The notes: generated from the sequence alone by a model not told the origin. Numbered from the stretch's first letter, positions 45,381-54,693 are shown. The stretch is DNA of 64,000 nucleotides from JBBRCE01 sp038205115 (GCA_038205115.1 JBBRCE010000020.1:19033-83032), one strand, 5' to 3'. Made by a program: numbers and translations.

Positions 45381-46196
45381 CTACTTGACGCCCTCCAGGC
45401 TGAGCGAGCAAGGCACGCCACTGCGGAGCGATTGGTTGTGGTTGTCCAGCAGAATGTTCACGCGCACGGTGCCGCTCTCCGCTTCCGTGACCGGCGCAAT
45501 CCAATCGATGGTTCCGGTCACGCGCGTGTTGCCGTCGTTCAGCAACACCGGCGCGGTTTGGCCGACATGCAGGCTGGAAACTTCGGCCGTCGGCACGCGA
45601 AACGTGGCCCGCAGCGGATCGAGTTGCACCACGGTCACGACGATCGGATTGTTGGGGCTAACGTATTCTTTTTGATCGCGGTGAACGGTCACCACCAAGC
45701 CGTCGATTGGGCTGCGGATCATGCGCCGCTCGATCAGCGCGGCGTTTTTATCGACTTCCAATTTGTTGACGGCCTGGGTCTCTTCCGCCGTCAGCACGTT
45801 GGCCTCGGACACGGCCAGTTCCGCGCGTGCTCGGTCGAGCTCTTCACCGCTGGCATTGCCGCTACGCCGCAAGTCTTCCAGCTTTTCCAGCCGCAGTTGT
45901 CGCAGGTCGCGTTCGGCCGTGGCGGCGTCCAGCCGGCCGTGGGCGCTTTGATTGACCTTGGCAATCTGCAGGCTGACGCTCAAGGCGTCGGTATCAAGCG
46001 ACGCCACGAGTTGGTCTTTGACGACCGCGTCGCCTTCTTTGACGCACACTTCGGCAATCGTTCCGGGTTCGGCCGGCGCTAAATCGATTTTCCGAAAAGG
46101 TTCCGTGAAACCGTCAACCGTCGTCTCGGCCAACGATAGCGAAGTCAGCGACCAGGCAAAACAGCAAACGACCGAAATCACAAGGCGGCGAATCAT
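45381..46196 (-). CDS. HlyD/RND-type periplasmic adaptor
   Basis: A 271-residue exported adaptor, first of the three-gene cassette. A signal peptide (RLVISVVCCFAWSLTSLSLA) is followed by a lipoyl half (APAEPGTIAEVCVKEGDAVV), a coiled-coil hairpin (ERDLRQLRLEKLEDLRRSG and the AELAVSEANVLTAEE return), the second half (IRSPIDGLVVTVHRDQKEYV) and a beta-barrel domain (LRATFRVPTAEVSSLHVGQ). Such proteins bridge inner-membrane pumps to outer-membrane channels, but neither is encoded nearby. The ATG at 46196 directly precedes the signal peptide. Confidence 0.9.
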   Translation of the reverse strand: MIRRLVISVVCCFAWSLTSLSLAETTVDGFTEPFRKIDLAPAEPGTIAEVCVKEGDAVVKDQLVASLDTDALSVSLQIAKVNQSAHGRLDAATAERDLRQLRLEKLEDLRRSGNASGEELDRARAELAVSEANVLTAEETQAVNKLEVDKNAALIERRMIRSPIDGLVVTVHRDQKEYVSPNNPIVVTVVQLDPLRATFRVPTAEVSSLHVGQTAPVLLNDGNTRVTGTIDWIAPVTEAESGTVRVNILLDNHNQSLRSGVPCSLSLEGVK

Positions 46197-46372
46197 CTGT
46201 GGCAACTCGAATGGTGAGATAGCTCGACTCAATTCACGTGTATTCGAGGTATCGACCCCAGCCGGCGGAAAATGAAGCGGTCGCGAAAAATCGTTCGCCT
46301 GTGCCAAATATTCCGGCAGCGCGCGTGCCGATTGGCGCGATTCTAACGCCCCAGGGCAGTCGAGATTGCGGT

Positions 46373-47410
46373 TCAGATCTGATTGATGCGGTCAATCATT
46401 TGCCGCAACCGACCGAGGCTACGGCGATTGAAATTGAAAATCAAGCGCGGTAGCGCCACGAGCATTGGCTCGTCTTTTTCGTCCTTCAAGGCGGGCGAGA
46501 GTTCGATCGTCCCGCCGCTGAGGATGTCCGCAAAGTCCGCGTTCAGTTGTCCCACGAATTCCGCTGTTGGCGACTTGTTCAAACGCAGCACCAGCGAGCG
46601 CCGCACGTAACGCATGCTGTGATAGACCCGAAAGAATTGCAGAATTTCCGCCACCGCGTCTTCCAACCGATCGGTGATCTTGTAGAGCGAGAGATCCTCC
46701 GGTGAAATCAGCCGATTGCCGAGCAGCTGGTCGCGGATGAAGGCCTGAAAGGGCTGCCAGAACGTGCCGCCCGGCGCGTCGAGAAACACCACCGGGATCA
46801 AATCTCGCTTGCCGGTTTGCAGCAGCGTCAGGACTTCGAGTCCCTCGTCCAGCGTGCCCAGCCCGCCGGGCAGCAGACAGACGGCGTCGCACTCTTTGAC
46901 GAACATCAGTTTGCGCGTGAAGAAGTATTTCATATGCACAAGCTTTGGGTCGCCGGCGATCACGCTGTTGGAGCTTTGCTCGAAGGGCAGCATGATATTT
47001 AGCCCCATCGAATTTTCGCGTCCGGCGCCGACGTGTCCCGCTTCCATGATGCCACTTGCTGCGCCGGTGACGACCAGCCAACTTTTTTCGGCCATGGCCC
47101 GGCCGAACGCGACCGCTTGTTGGTAGGTGGGCGCGTCTGGCGGAGTGCGTGCCGAGCCAAAGACGGTGACCTTGCGGCGCGATCGATATTCGGAGAAGAC
47201 CTTAAAGGCGTAACGCAATTCGCGCAGTGTGCGGCTGATGATCTTCACATCGCCGCGGCTGGCCTGATCGACGGCCAATTTATCGGCCGACTCTTTGATT
47301 TGGGCAATCAATTCGCCAATTCGGCTGCGATCCACCGAAACGTTGGACAATTCAAGTGGGTCGATATCTGCCGGCGTCTCGGCATCGGCTGGGTTTTCCG
47401 CCTCGTTCAC
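46373..47410 (-). CDS. LOG-family (lysine decarboxylase-like fold) nucleotide hydrolase
   Basis: A 345-residue protein with the LOG/TIGR00730 core: RRKVTVFGSARTPPDAPTYQ, LVVTGAASGIMEAGHVGAG, the signature PGGLGTLDEGLE, and a C-terminal helical extension (about 255-345) longer than in simple LOG proteins. LOG enzymes release the base from nucleoside monophosphates (cytokinin activation in plants, PpnN-like nucleotide turnover in bacteria). The conserved Arg and Glu of the active site appear present. The start is GTG at 47410 with AAGGAG nine bases upstream. The neighbouring cassette gives no functional hint. Confidence 0.88.
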   Translation of the reverse strand: MNEAENPADAETPADIDPLELSNVSVDRSRIGELIAQIKESADKLAVDQASRGDVKIISRTLRELRYAFKVFSEYRSRRKVTVFGSARTPPDAPTYQQAVAFGRAMAEKSWLVVTGAASGIMEAGHVGAGRENSMGLNIMLPFEQSSNSVIAGDPKLVHMKYFFTRKLMFVKECDAVCLLPGGLGTLDEGLEVLTLLQTGKRDLIPVVFLDAPGGTFWQPFQAFIRDQLLGNRLISPEDLSLYKITDRLEDAVAEILQFFRVYHSMRYVRRSLVLRLNKSPTAEFVGQLNADFADILSGGTIELSPALKDEKDEPMLVALPRLIFNFNRRSLGRLRQMIDRINQI

Positions 47411-47492
47411 CGGTCACGACTCCTTGACGCCAGGGGAGATTTTACAAGTTGGCAAGCCGCGATTATACCCGCGCGGTCGCGACGTCAAATGG

Positions 47493-47810
47493 TCAATTCG
47501 AAATCGAATGCGGCGGTTCAACGGAATCGCGGTTCGCCGAATCGCGATTCTGCCGTCGCTGATCTAAAACGATCGCGCCCACGGTTGCCACGCCAAGCAG
47601 CGCGAGTTCCACGATGAAGATCGCCAATCCGTGATCGTGAAGCATCGTCATCAAGCCGTTGTCCGAGGAACGGACGGCTGCATCACCAAGCTTGACTGCC
47701 CGAAACGCCATGACGCAGTACGCGCACGCTGTGATCAAAAACACCACGCCCAGCACGACGAGTACAAAGTAAAACGGATTTGCAGGCACCTTGTTTGTCG
47801 GCATTGGCAT
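47493..47810 (-). CDS. Small two-helix membrane protein
   Basis: A 105-residue protein with two hydrophobic helices (FYFVLVVLGVVFLITACAYCVMA and GLAIFIVELALLGVATVGAIVL) separated by a polar loop, and a short Arg/Asp-rich tail. The start may be ATG 47810 or ATG 47804; neither has a clear ribosome site. No family is recognised. It lies between the LOG gene and a secreted-protein gene, all on the minus strand, with the terminator of the latter just upstream. Confidence 0.6.
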   Translation of the reverse strand: MPMPTNKVPANPFYFVLVVLGVVFLITACAYCVMAFRAVKLGDAAVRSSDNGLMTMLHDHGLAIFIVELALLGVATVGAIVLDQRRQNRDSANRDSVEPPHSISN

Positions 47811-47919
47811 TCTGGCAGACGAGCGCGTTGAAGAATGAGATTGTCTAGCCGCATTGTAACTCAAACTCAACCCGGCCTCACGTTGGCGGCCCCAATGTGT
47901 TGGCGAGCGGCTCGCTAAC

Positions 47920-47952
47920 AAAAAAACGGACCGAACTGTGAAGTTCGGCCCG
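47920..47952 (-). terminator. Intrinsic terminator of the secreted-protein gene
   Basis: An 11-base stem (47927-47937 with 47942-47952) containing one G-U pair and a 4-base loop, followed on the minus strand by seven T. It lies 38 bases after the stop of the gene ending at 47991. Confidence 0.85.
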
Positions 47953-47990
47953 TTGCACGAAACAATCGGCTGTCGATGCTAAAACGGCAG

Positions 47991-48725
47991 TTACCGGTTG
48001 GTAGCTTCCGGCTCAGCAACGGCACCCGGAGCAAACTGTGATTCATAGGCGAGGCTATCGATAAACTTCTTGCCTTGCACAAACTCATTTGCCGAAACAT
48101 CATCGATGTGGCCCTTGAGCAACTCAAACATTTCATTGGTCGAAGCGATTACGGCGCGGTTGGTTGGGCTGCCGAGGCCTGCGGCCGAGTCACGATTAGC
48201 GAACAGCTTGTTCAAAGCTTCACGCTGCTTGGCGAATTCGTCGTACTGCAAAATGGCAGGCCAGTTGATGGTGCCGCTCACCGGATTCAACTGATAGGCC
48301 GTCATGCGGACGGGCGTCATTTGCTTGGCGATTTTCACCAATTGTTCTGGCGTTAAGCGTGGAGTGGCTTCTGCGGCAGTCGCTTCGCGATTGATACGAC
48401 GCATTTCAAAGTAGGTTTGGGTGAAACGCTTGGCATTGTCGATCGAACGACTGCGCGCTTCTTCGTTATTGATATTCGAGAGCGACTCGTTATATGCTCG
48501 ATCACCGAGAGCTCGCTGGTAATCCGCGGCGCTGCGGCGCGCGCCCTCGACGATCGTCGAAGAGTGATCCTGCGAAAGCACCGGGGCGCTGTTATCGGTC
48601 TTGGTCACTGCGCCTAGCGTCGGTGCGTTGTAGGCCGGAATTGCGGGGTTCTGGCTACTCTGCGCGAATGCTGACGACGTCATCGCCAATGCCGCCAGTC
48701 CACCCAACAGTAACGAAGTTTTCAT
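47991..48725 (-). CDS. Secreted protein of unknown function
   Basis: A 244-residue exported protein. The ATG at 48725 has AGGAG eight bases upstream and is followed by a signal peptide (MKTSLLLGGLAALAMTSSAF, cleaved near AQSS). The mature part is largely alpha-helical and polar, with SADYQRALGDRAYNESLSN and AKRFTQTYFEMRRINREAT, and is followed by a strong terminator. No motif identifies it. It seems to be its own transcription unit. Confidence 0.78.
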   Translation of the reverse strand: MKTSLLLGGLAALAMTSSAFAQSSQNPAIPAYNAPTLGAVTKTDNSAPVLSQDHSSTIVEGARRSAADYQRALGDRAYNESLSNINNEEARSRSIDNAKRFTQTYFEMRRINREATAAEATPRLTPEQLVKIAKQMTPVRMTAYQLNPVSGTINWPAILQYDEFAKQREALNKLFANRDSAAGLGSPTNRAVIASTNEMFELLKGHIDDVSANEFVQGKKFIDSLAYESQFAPGAVAEPEATNR

Positions 48726-49062
48726 GGTCCAGACTCCTGCTAAATGTATTGTTCTCGTGCTCTTTCTCGTCGCGACTCGCATCGCGTTTGCTCCGGGTAG
48801 CGAGTCACAACTCTCTGTTTAGCAAGGATGATGCCAAAAATCAACATTTTTCGACAAACTCTGGCCAAGATTCCGCTAACCGACGCAAATTCGGCTGGTA
48901 TCGCCAGCTTATGTGAATCCGATTGCTGAAATTGGGCGATTTACGCTTACCGTTTTGAGAAAGCTATCTCGGAATGAGACATCTGTGCCAACCTTTTTGA
49001 TTCATGGCCGACCGTCATGATAAACTGAGTGCCAAAATCGCCACTCCTCCAGCAAGGTCGCC
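48726..49062. other. Divergent intergenic region
   Basis: About 337 bases between divergent genes, presumably with a promoter for each. A 7-base inverted repeat (GACTCGC...GCGAGTC) lies near 48775-48808. No small gene is convincing. Confidence 0.4.
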
Positions 49063-50697
49063 ATGAATCAGTCGGCTGCGAACTCCAAACCGGCGCTCTC
49101 CGGCATGATTGCCGCCATTGCGGTGCAGGAGGCAATCATTCGCCAGGGCGGCGGTGAAGCTGCCATCGCCCGTCAACTCGCAAAAAAACGTCTCACGGCT
49201 CGTCAGCGAATCGAGCAATTGATCGACCCCGACACAGGCTTTTTCGAGCTTGGTCTGTGGGCAGCATGGGAAATGTACGGGCAGTTTGGCGGCGCGCCTG
49301 CTGCGGGCGTGGTCTGCGGCATTGGCGAAATTGCAGGCCGGCGGCACGTGATCATCGCGAACGACGCGACCGTAAAAGCCGGGGCATTCTTTCCGGCCAC
49401 GGCCAAAAAGGTGCTCAGAGCGCAGCGTATTGCCATGCAGAACCGCTTGCCGCTGGTCTACCTGGTGGATTCCGCCGGCATCTTTCTGCCACTTCAAGAA
49501 GACGTGTTTCCGGACGAAGACGATTTTGGCCGCATTTTTCGCAATAACGCCGTCATCTCGGCAATGGGCCTGGGGCAGTTGGCCGCCATCATGGGCAATT
49601 GCGTGGCCGGCGGGGGCTATCTGCCCGTGCTCTGCGACAAACTATTGATGACCGAAGGTTCTGGCCTCTATCTGGCGGGGCCAGCGCTGGTGAAGAGCGC
49701 CATCGGGCAAACGGTTTCGCACGAAGACCTGGGCGGGGCGGCCATGCACGCGCAAATTAGCGGGACCATTGATTATCGTGACCCCACCGACGATGCCTGT
49801 TTGGCGCGCGTCCGCCGACTTTGCGAACTCGTGCACCCCGACTCCGCCACTCCGCCAGCGCCGTTCGTTCGTCGCGAAGCGATTCCCGCGGCGCGCCCCG
49901 GCGACGCCATTTACGATCTGCTCGATGCCAACCCGCGCGAAGGTTACGAAATTCGCCAGGTACTCGATTGCATTTTGGACGCCGGCACATTCGACGAATA
50001 TAAACCGGAGTATGGGCAGAGCCTGGTTTGCGGCACGGCGCGGTTGGGCGGATACGCCGTTGGCATCGTCGCCAATCAACACCACCGCGTAACGCCTGCG
50101 GCCGGGCCCATGCAGTTTGGTGGCGTCCTGTACGTCGATAGCGCCGAAAAAGCCGCGCGCTTCGTCATGAGTTGCAACCAGGATTGGCTGCCGATCATTT
50201 TCTTTCAAGACGTCAACGGCTTTATGGTTGGTCGCGACAGCGAACACTCCGGCATCATCAAGGCCGGCGCTAAGTTGGTCAACGCCATCAGTAACAGCCG
50301 CGTGCCTAAGCTGACCGTCATCATGGGCGGATCGTACGGCGCGGGCAATTACGCGCTGTGCGGCAAGGCCTTCGATCCGCGATTGATCTTCGCCTGGCCG
50401 ACCGCTCGCTGCGCGGTCATGGGCGGAGATCAGGCAACCAGCACGCTGCTGGACATCACCATTAAAAGTCAGGAACGCGAAGGCCAGCAGGTCGACGCGG
50501 AGCAACTCGGGCAACTTCGCGATCAGGTCAAAGCCGATTACGAACGGCAAACCGATGTACGCTACGCGGCCGCCCGCGGCTGGGTGGATGCCATTATTGA
50601 TCCGGCTCGGACGCGCGATGTGCTGACCATGGCGCTGGGCTGCGCCACGCGATATGTCAGCGACGAACCATTTCGGTTGGGCGTTTATCAGGTGTAG
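49063..50697 (+). CDS. Acyl-CoA carboxylase carboxyltransferase subunit
   Basis: A 544-residue biotin-dependent carboxyltransferase beta subunit of the methylcrotonyl/propionyl-CoA carboxylase type. It has both crotonase-fold halves: KKRLTARQRIEQLIDPDTGF, PLVYLVDSAGIFLPLQEDVF, LGGAAMHAQISGTIDY, and LIFFQ-like PIIFFQDVNGFMVGRD, GGSYGAGNYALCGKAFDPR, WPTARCAVMGGDQA. The long insert and this set are closest to methylcrotonyl-CoA carboxylase beta. It would transfer CO2 from biotin to an acyl-CoA in branched-chain or odd-chain acid metabolism. No biotin carboxylase gene is adjacent. ATG 49063 has AAGGT five bases upstream. Confidence 0.9.
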   Translation: MNQSAANSKPALSGMIAAIAVQEAIIRQGGGEAAIARQLAKKRLTARQRIEQLIDPDTGFFELGLWAAWEMYGQFGGAPAAGVVCGIGEIAGRRHVIIANDATVKAGAFFPATAKKVLRAQRIAMQNRLPLVYLVDSAGIFLPLQEDVFPDEDDFGRIFRNNAVISAMGLGQLAAIMGNCVAGGGYLPVLCDKLLMTEGSGLYLAGPALVKSAIGQTVSHEDLGGAAMHAQISGTIDYRDPTDDACLARVRRLCELVHPDSATPPAPFVRREAIPAARPGDAIYDLLDANPREGYEIRQVLDCILDAGTFDEYKPEYGQSLVCGTARLGGYAVGIVANQHHRVTPAAGPMQFGGVLYVDSAEKAARFVMSCNQDWLPIIFFQDVNGFMVGRDSEHSGIIKAGAKLVNAISNSRVPKLTVIMGGSYGAGNYALCGKAFDPRLIFAWPTARCAVMGGDQATSTLLDITIKSQEREGQQVDAEQLGQLRDQVKADYERQTDVRYAAARGWVDAIIDPARTRDVLTMALGCATRYVSDEPFRLGVYQV

Positions 50698-50738
50698 TAG
50701 TCCGCGCCCGGCAGCGTTAGCAAAACTCGACTGCCGTA

Positions 50739-52577
50739 TTAACCTTCTTCGTCATCCTTGAGGCCCAGCCGCGACAACCAGCGACCGCGGGCCGGTTTTG
50801 GCAGAGTTTTGCCGTTGGCCGTGGCATCTTTGAGATCGCGAGAAAGCTGGCATTTGGCGTCTTCCAAATCGCGCAACCGATCTTCGAGTTCGACTTTGTC
50901 GCGCGCCAGTCGGGCGCGCTCCAGCGAGATGTCAATCTCTGCCTGTCGCATTTTGGCGCGCCACTCGTCTTGCATCTCTTGCAGTAGCTGCCGCTGTTGC
51001 ACGATGATTTCGTCGTTATCCATAGCCGCGGCAAATGCTCCGACGCCCACCGAGACTTCGCCGATGTTGCCGGATTGATGTTCGAGTAGCTGCTTCAGGT
51101 CGGCAATCTCGCGATCCTTGCGCGAAACGATGTCGTCGGTAATGCGGACCGTGCCTTCGATCGTCAGTCGGTCGGGCTTGGAGAACGAATGTTCGCTTGC
51201 GGTATCGTCCGCTTCCAGCGCAGCCAGCAAACGCCGCTTTTGCGATTCCCAGTCGAGCGCACCGCCATCGGCCGAATTGTTGGGGCCAGCCGCTTTGATG
51301 CGATTGAGTTTTTCTTCCAGCTCGGAGTTCTGCCGTTTTAGTTGACGTACATCATCCACGGCCAGTTCGAAGCGGCGTTGCAAATCGCTCGGTTCGGCGG
51401 CCGCCAGCGGCGCAGCGGCCAGCCGTTGTTGGGCATCGGCCCGTAGATGCTCGGCCTCGGTCAGGCGTGTGGCCAGTTCGGCGTAGTCGGCCTGGAATTG
51501 ATCGACGGCGGCCTGATCCACGCGAAGCGACGTGTCTTGCGTTTGCAGCGATTCCGTCAATTGTTGATTTTCGAGCCGCAGTTGGTCGAGCGCGGCTTGC
51601 AGTTCCGTTTGCAGTGTTCGCAATTCGGCCAGCGCGGCCTCTTGCTCGGCTTGGCGCTGCGAACTCTCGGCTTGCAGACGCTGCGTCGATTCGATGAGCC
51701 GATCGCGCTCGGCGCGGAAGCTGCCGGCAGCTTTTGAGGCTTCGTCGCGGGCTTTGCCCACGGTTTGCAATTCGGCCTGGCATTGCTGCACGGCGCGCTG
51801 CGACGATTGAAACGCGGCGTTGAGTTTGGCCAGTTGGTCCTCGCGACCCCGCAATTGCTGCTGAAGCTGCAACTGCGATTGCTCCGCGGCGGCACTGCGG
51901 GCCAGCAACTCGTCGTTACGCGTTTTCAATTGTTCGTTATGGACGACGGCTTCGGTTGTCAGGCCGGCTTGCGAATCGCGCTGCGCGGCCAATGCCTCGC
52001 GCTGGTTTTCTAATTCGGCAAAGTGCTGGGCACGCTGTTGCTTGAACTCCTGCGCAATGCGGCGGCGCTGGCTTTTTGTGTCGGCTAATTGCGAGGCCAA
52101 CTGATCGCGCTCGTAATCCAATTGCTGCGTCTGTTCGTCGAGCCGTGCGCGGCGCCGCGACAATTGCTCGACCGCTGCATCGTGCTCGTCCTGAGCGGCC
52201 ATCAGCGCCCGCTGCGCCTGCCGTAGCTTGGTGCCGGCGGATTCCAAATCGTCTTCTTGCTGGCGCAGTTCGTCTTGACGCGCGCGGAGTCGCTCGCTGG
52301 CAGCTTGTTGTTGACTGGCATTTTCGGCCAACTGCTGACGGAGTTGCGACTCGCGGCGTTCCAGATCGGTGCGCTGTTGGTCCAGGTCGCCCGTGTGGTC
52401 GGACAGCGCGCTGTTGATGGCAGCGAGTTGCGATTCCAAATTCCGCTCGACCAGATCGAGCTGCTGCAGTTGTGCGTCGATTTCGCTCAAAGCGCGGTCG
52501 CGCTCGGTGGCTAACGTGTGTGCAAACGAGCCGTCCCAAAGGGAATCGCTCGAATGACAAGCTTGGTGTTCGTCCAT
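50739..52577 (-). CDS. Long coiled-coil protein
   Basis: A 612-residue, strongly charged protein that is almost wholly alpha-helical coiled coil (about 20-405 and 500-600), rich in Gln, Glu, Arg and Ala with heptad-like runs such as LRQQLAENASQQQAASERLR. There is a short central break (about 420-500, KPDRLTIEGTVRITDDI). No signal peptide, membrane helix or nucleotide-binding motif is seen, so it is not an SMC protein. The role is probably structural or scaffolding in the cytoplasm, by composition only. It is convergent with the carboxyltransferase gene. Confidence 0.78.
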   Translation of the reverse strand: MDEHQACHSSDSLWDGSFAHTLATERDRALSEIDAQLQQLDLVERNLESQLAAINSALSDHTGDLDQQRTDLERRESQLRQQLAENASQQQAASERLRARQDELRQQEDDLESAGTKLRQAQRALMAAQDEHDAAVEQLSRRRARLDEQTQQLDYERDQLASQLADTKSQRRRIAQEFKQQRAQHFAELENQREALAAQRDSQAGLTTEAVVHNEQLKTRNDELLARSAAAEQSQLQLQQQLRGREDQLAKLNAAFQSSQRAVQQCQAELQTVGKARDEASKAAGSFRAERDRLIESTQRLQAESSQRQAEQEAALAELRTLQTELQAALDQLRLENQQLTESLQTQDTSLRVDQAAVDQFQADYAELATRLTEAEHLRADAQQRLAAAPLAAAEPSDLQRRFELAVDDVRQLKRQNSELEEKLNRIKAAGPNNSADGGALDWESQKRRLLAALEADDTASEHSFSKPDRLTIEGTVRITDDIVSRKDREIADLKQLLEHQSGNIGEVSVGVGAFAAAMDNDEIIVQQRQLLQEMQDEWRAKMRQAEIDISLERARLARDKVELEDRLRDLEDAKCQLSRDLKDATANGKTLPKPARGRWLSRLGLKDDEEG

Positions 52578-52878
52578 GAGGCGGCCGGTTGATTCGAATT
52601 GCCCAAATACGATGTGCCGAGAATGTCTCTAAGTTGTATAGCTCACGGCTCGGGGGCGGTCAAAAACGGTTGCCCGCAAGCTGCCGCATATGCGGGTGGT
52701 GACACTTATCCGGTTGTTTTGTGCGGAAATGCAACTCGCCGCTGGACCGGTCCCGAGCTCCGAATGGATTTTGCCCCGGCGATTGACGACGGCCACCCCC
52801 GCCGACAATGATGTTTGCACACCCGCCGAGGTTGGTGGGCGACTGAGCACCGTTCACCCGTAGCACGAGTACGCCGCG
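52578..52878. other. Divergent intergenic region
   Basis: About 300 bases between the coiled-coil gene and the divergent membrane-protein gene. Short frames cross it on both strands but none is protein-like with a ribosome site. It should carry both promoters. Confidence 0.4.
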
Positions 52879-53487
52879 ATGACAGAAAACGAATTCAACC
52901 CGTTCCAAGCGCCGCAAACCGTTGGCCCAGCGCGCGTGCAACCGCTTACGCCTGTGCAGCGGGCTCGCGAGCAGAAGCACATGAATCAAATCAAGCAGTG
53001 TCGCGGTCTGCTGGTCTTCGTGGGCGTGTTGACGATTGCGCTGAACGGCTGGCAATTTTACAATTCGCCGGTCGAAGCGCAGCAAGCCGTCCAAGCCGAA
53101 CTGGCCAAAGTCAATTTGCAACCAGGGCAATTCGTCATTCCGGAGAAGCGCCTGGAGTTGGAGAAATTCGTGCTGTTTTTTTGCCGGGTGGTCTACGGCA
53201 GCCTGCTCGCCGTTGGCGTGGCCGAGATTCTTTTGGCGATGATTGTCACCAAATATCCGGTACCAGCCACCATCACTGCGATGACGCTCTACGTACTCGC
53301 CAACGTGGTGATCTTGTTTCTGAATCCGCAAGCGATTGCCAGCGGAGCGATTTTCAAAATCATCATATTGGTGTCATTGGGCAAAGCTATCCAGGCCGCG
53401 TTCGCCTATCAGCGCGAGGTCAGAAATCGCGATTACCAATCTGAAAGTTCGGGTGACGACGCGCCGCCGTGGCTGAAAACGATCTGA
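52879..53487 (+). CDS. Membrane protein of unknown function
   Basis: A 202-residue protein starting MTENEFNPFQAPQT, a soluble opening with the NPFQAP-type motif common at the start of short planctomycete membrane proteins. Four helices follow (LLVFVGVLTIALNGWQFYN, FVLFFCRVVYGSLLAVGVAEIL, ATITAMTLYVLANVVILFL, IFKIIILVSLGKAIQAAFA), then a short acidic tail. No enzymatic motif is seen. It precedes the dehydrogenase gene on the same strand by about 115 bases, with a predicted promoter between them. Confidence 0.75.
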   Translation: MTENEFNPFQAPQTVGPARVQPLTPVQRAREQKHMNQIKQCRGLLVFVGVLTIALNGWQFYNSPVEAQQAVQAELAKVNLQPGQFVIPEKRLELEKFVLFFCRVVYGSLLAVGVAEILLAMIVTKYPVPATITAMTLYVLANVVILFLNPQAIASGAIFKIIILVSLGKAIQAAFAYQREVRNRDYQSESSGDDAPPWLKTI

Positions 53488-53529
53488 GTGAACCGGCCGC
53501 ATCCCGCCGCCCGCTGAGCCGCTGGCAAG

Positions 53530-53558
53530 TTGTTGCCGCCGGCGGCGGCTGTTAGAAT
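53530..53558 (+). promoter_or_regulatory. Predicted promoter of the dehydrogenase gene
   Basis: TTGTTG (53530-53535) and TAGAAT (53553-53558) with a 17-base spacer, and a TG two bases before the -10. Transcription would begin near 53565, giving a leader of about 37 bases with a strong GGGGAG ribosome site. Confidence 0.45.
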
Positions 53559-53601
53559 CGCTCGCTTGATCCAATCCTGTTGATGTTTAGGGGAGTATGC
53601 C

Positions 53602-54669
53602 TTGAGTGATGTCATGAAAATCGCCGTCATCGGCGGCGACGGCACCGGTCCGGAAGTCGCGGCCGAAGGTCTGAAGGTTCTGCAAGCCGTCTCCAAGCTG
53701 GAAAACTTCAAGTACCAACTGACGCCCTTCGATTTCGGCGGCGAACGGTATCTCAAGACGGGCGAAATTCTGCCAGCCGGCGCGGTTGATGAGCTGCGAA
53801 AATTCGACGCCATCTATCTCGGCGCCGTCGGCCACCCGGACGTGAAGCCCGGCATCCTCGAAAAAGGCTTGCTGCTGGAACTCCGCTTTCAACTCGACCA
53901 GTACATCAATCTGCGGCCGGTTAAATTGTTTCCGGGCGTCGAAACGCCGCTCAAAGACAAAGGCCCCCAGGACATCGATTTTGTCGTTGTCCGCGAGAAT
54001 ACCGAAGACATGTACTGCGGCACCGGCGGTTTTCTAAAAAAGCACACCGCCGACGAGGTCGCCACGCAAACGGCTGTGTACACCCGCAAAGGTTGCGACC
54101 GCTGCATCCGCTGGGCGTTCGAATTCACCCGCAAACGCAACAATCCCAAGAAGATGCTCACGCTGGTGGCCAAGACCAACGTGCTCACCTACGGCCACGA
54201 TCTGTGGTGGCGCAGCTTTCAGGAAATTGCCAAAGACTATCCGGATATCAAGGCCGACTATAATCACGTCGACGCCTGCTGCATGTGGATGGTAAAAAAC
54301 CCTGAATATTACGACGTGATTGTCACTACCAACATGTTTGGCGACATCATCACCGACCTGGCGGCTGTGCTGCAGGGCGGCCTGGGCGTGGCGGCCGGCG
54401 GCAATATCAATCCCGACCCCGGCGGCGTCAGCATGTTCGAACCGATGGGCGGCAGCGCTCCGAAGTACACCGGCCAGAATGTCATCAATCCGATTGCGGC
54501 CATCAACGCCATGGCCATGCTTCTGGAGCAGACCGGCCAACCCAAGGCCGGCGCACGCGTCATGAACGCCATCTACAAAGTGACCGGCACGCAGATGAAA
54601 AGTCAGGCCGCGGGCAAGATGGGCCACGGCACGCGCGAGATTGGTGATTTCGTGGTCGCCGCGTTGTAA
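53602..54669 (+). CDS. Isocitrate/isopropylmalate-family dehydrogenase
   Basis: A 355-residue NAD-dependent beta-decarboxylating dehydrogenase. Family motifs are IAVIGGDGTGPEV at the N-terminus, VVVRENTEDMYCG, the catalytic-lysine region LVAKTNVLTYG, and NMFGDIITDLAAVLQGGLG with GSAPKYTG near the end. The substrate-loop segment LELRFQLDQYINLRPVKLFPG lacks the LFANLRP typical of LeuB and is closer to tartrate/D-malate dehydrogenases, so the substrate is open. A TTG start at 53602 with GGGGAG six bases upstream is preferred; ATG 53614 is an alternative. No leuC or leuD gene is near. Confidence 0.9.
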   Translation: MSDVMKIAVIGGDGTGPEVAAEGLKVLQAVSKLENFKYQLTPFDFGGERYLKTGEILPAGAVDELRKFDAIYLGAVGHPDVKPGILEKGLLLELRFQLDQYINLRPVKLFPGVETPLKDKGPQDIDFVVVRENTEDMYCGTGGFLKKHTADEVATQTAVYTRKGCDRCIRWAFEFTRKRNNPKKMLTLVAKTNVLTYGHDLWWRSFQEIAKDYPDIKADYNHVDACCMWMVKNPEYYDVIVTTNMFGDIITDLAAVLQGGLGVAAGGNINPDPGGVSMFEPMGGSAPKYTGQNVINPIAAINAMAMLLEQTGQPKAGARVMNAIYKVTGTQMKSQAAGKMGHGTREIGDFVVAAL

Positions 54670-54693
54670 AATCCCGCGCGCACGCTTTATAAT
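54664..54693 (+). promoter_or_regulatory. Possible promoter of the second ThuA-like gene
   Basis: A perfect TATAAT at 54688-54693 and TTGTAA 18 bases upstream, the -35 overlapping the stop codon of the dehydrogenase gene. The leader would be about 150 bases. Confidence 0.4.
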
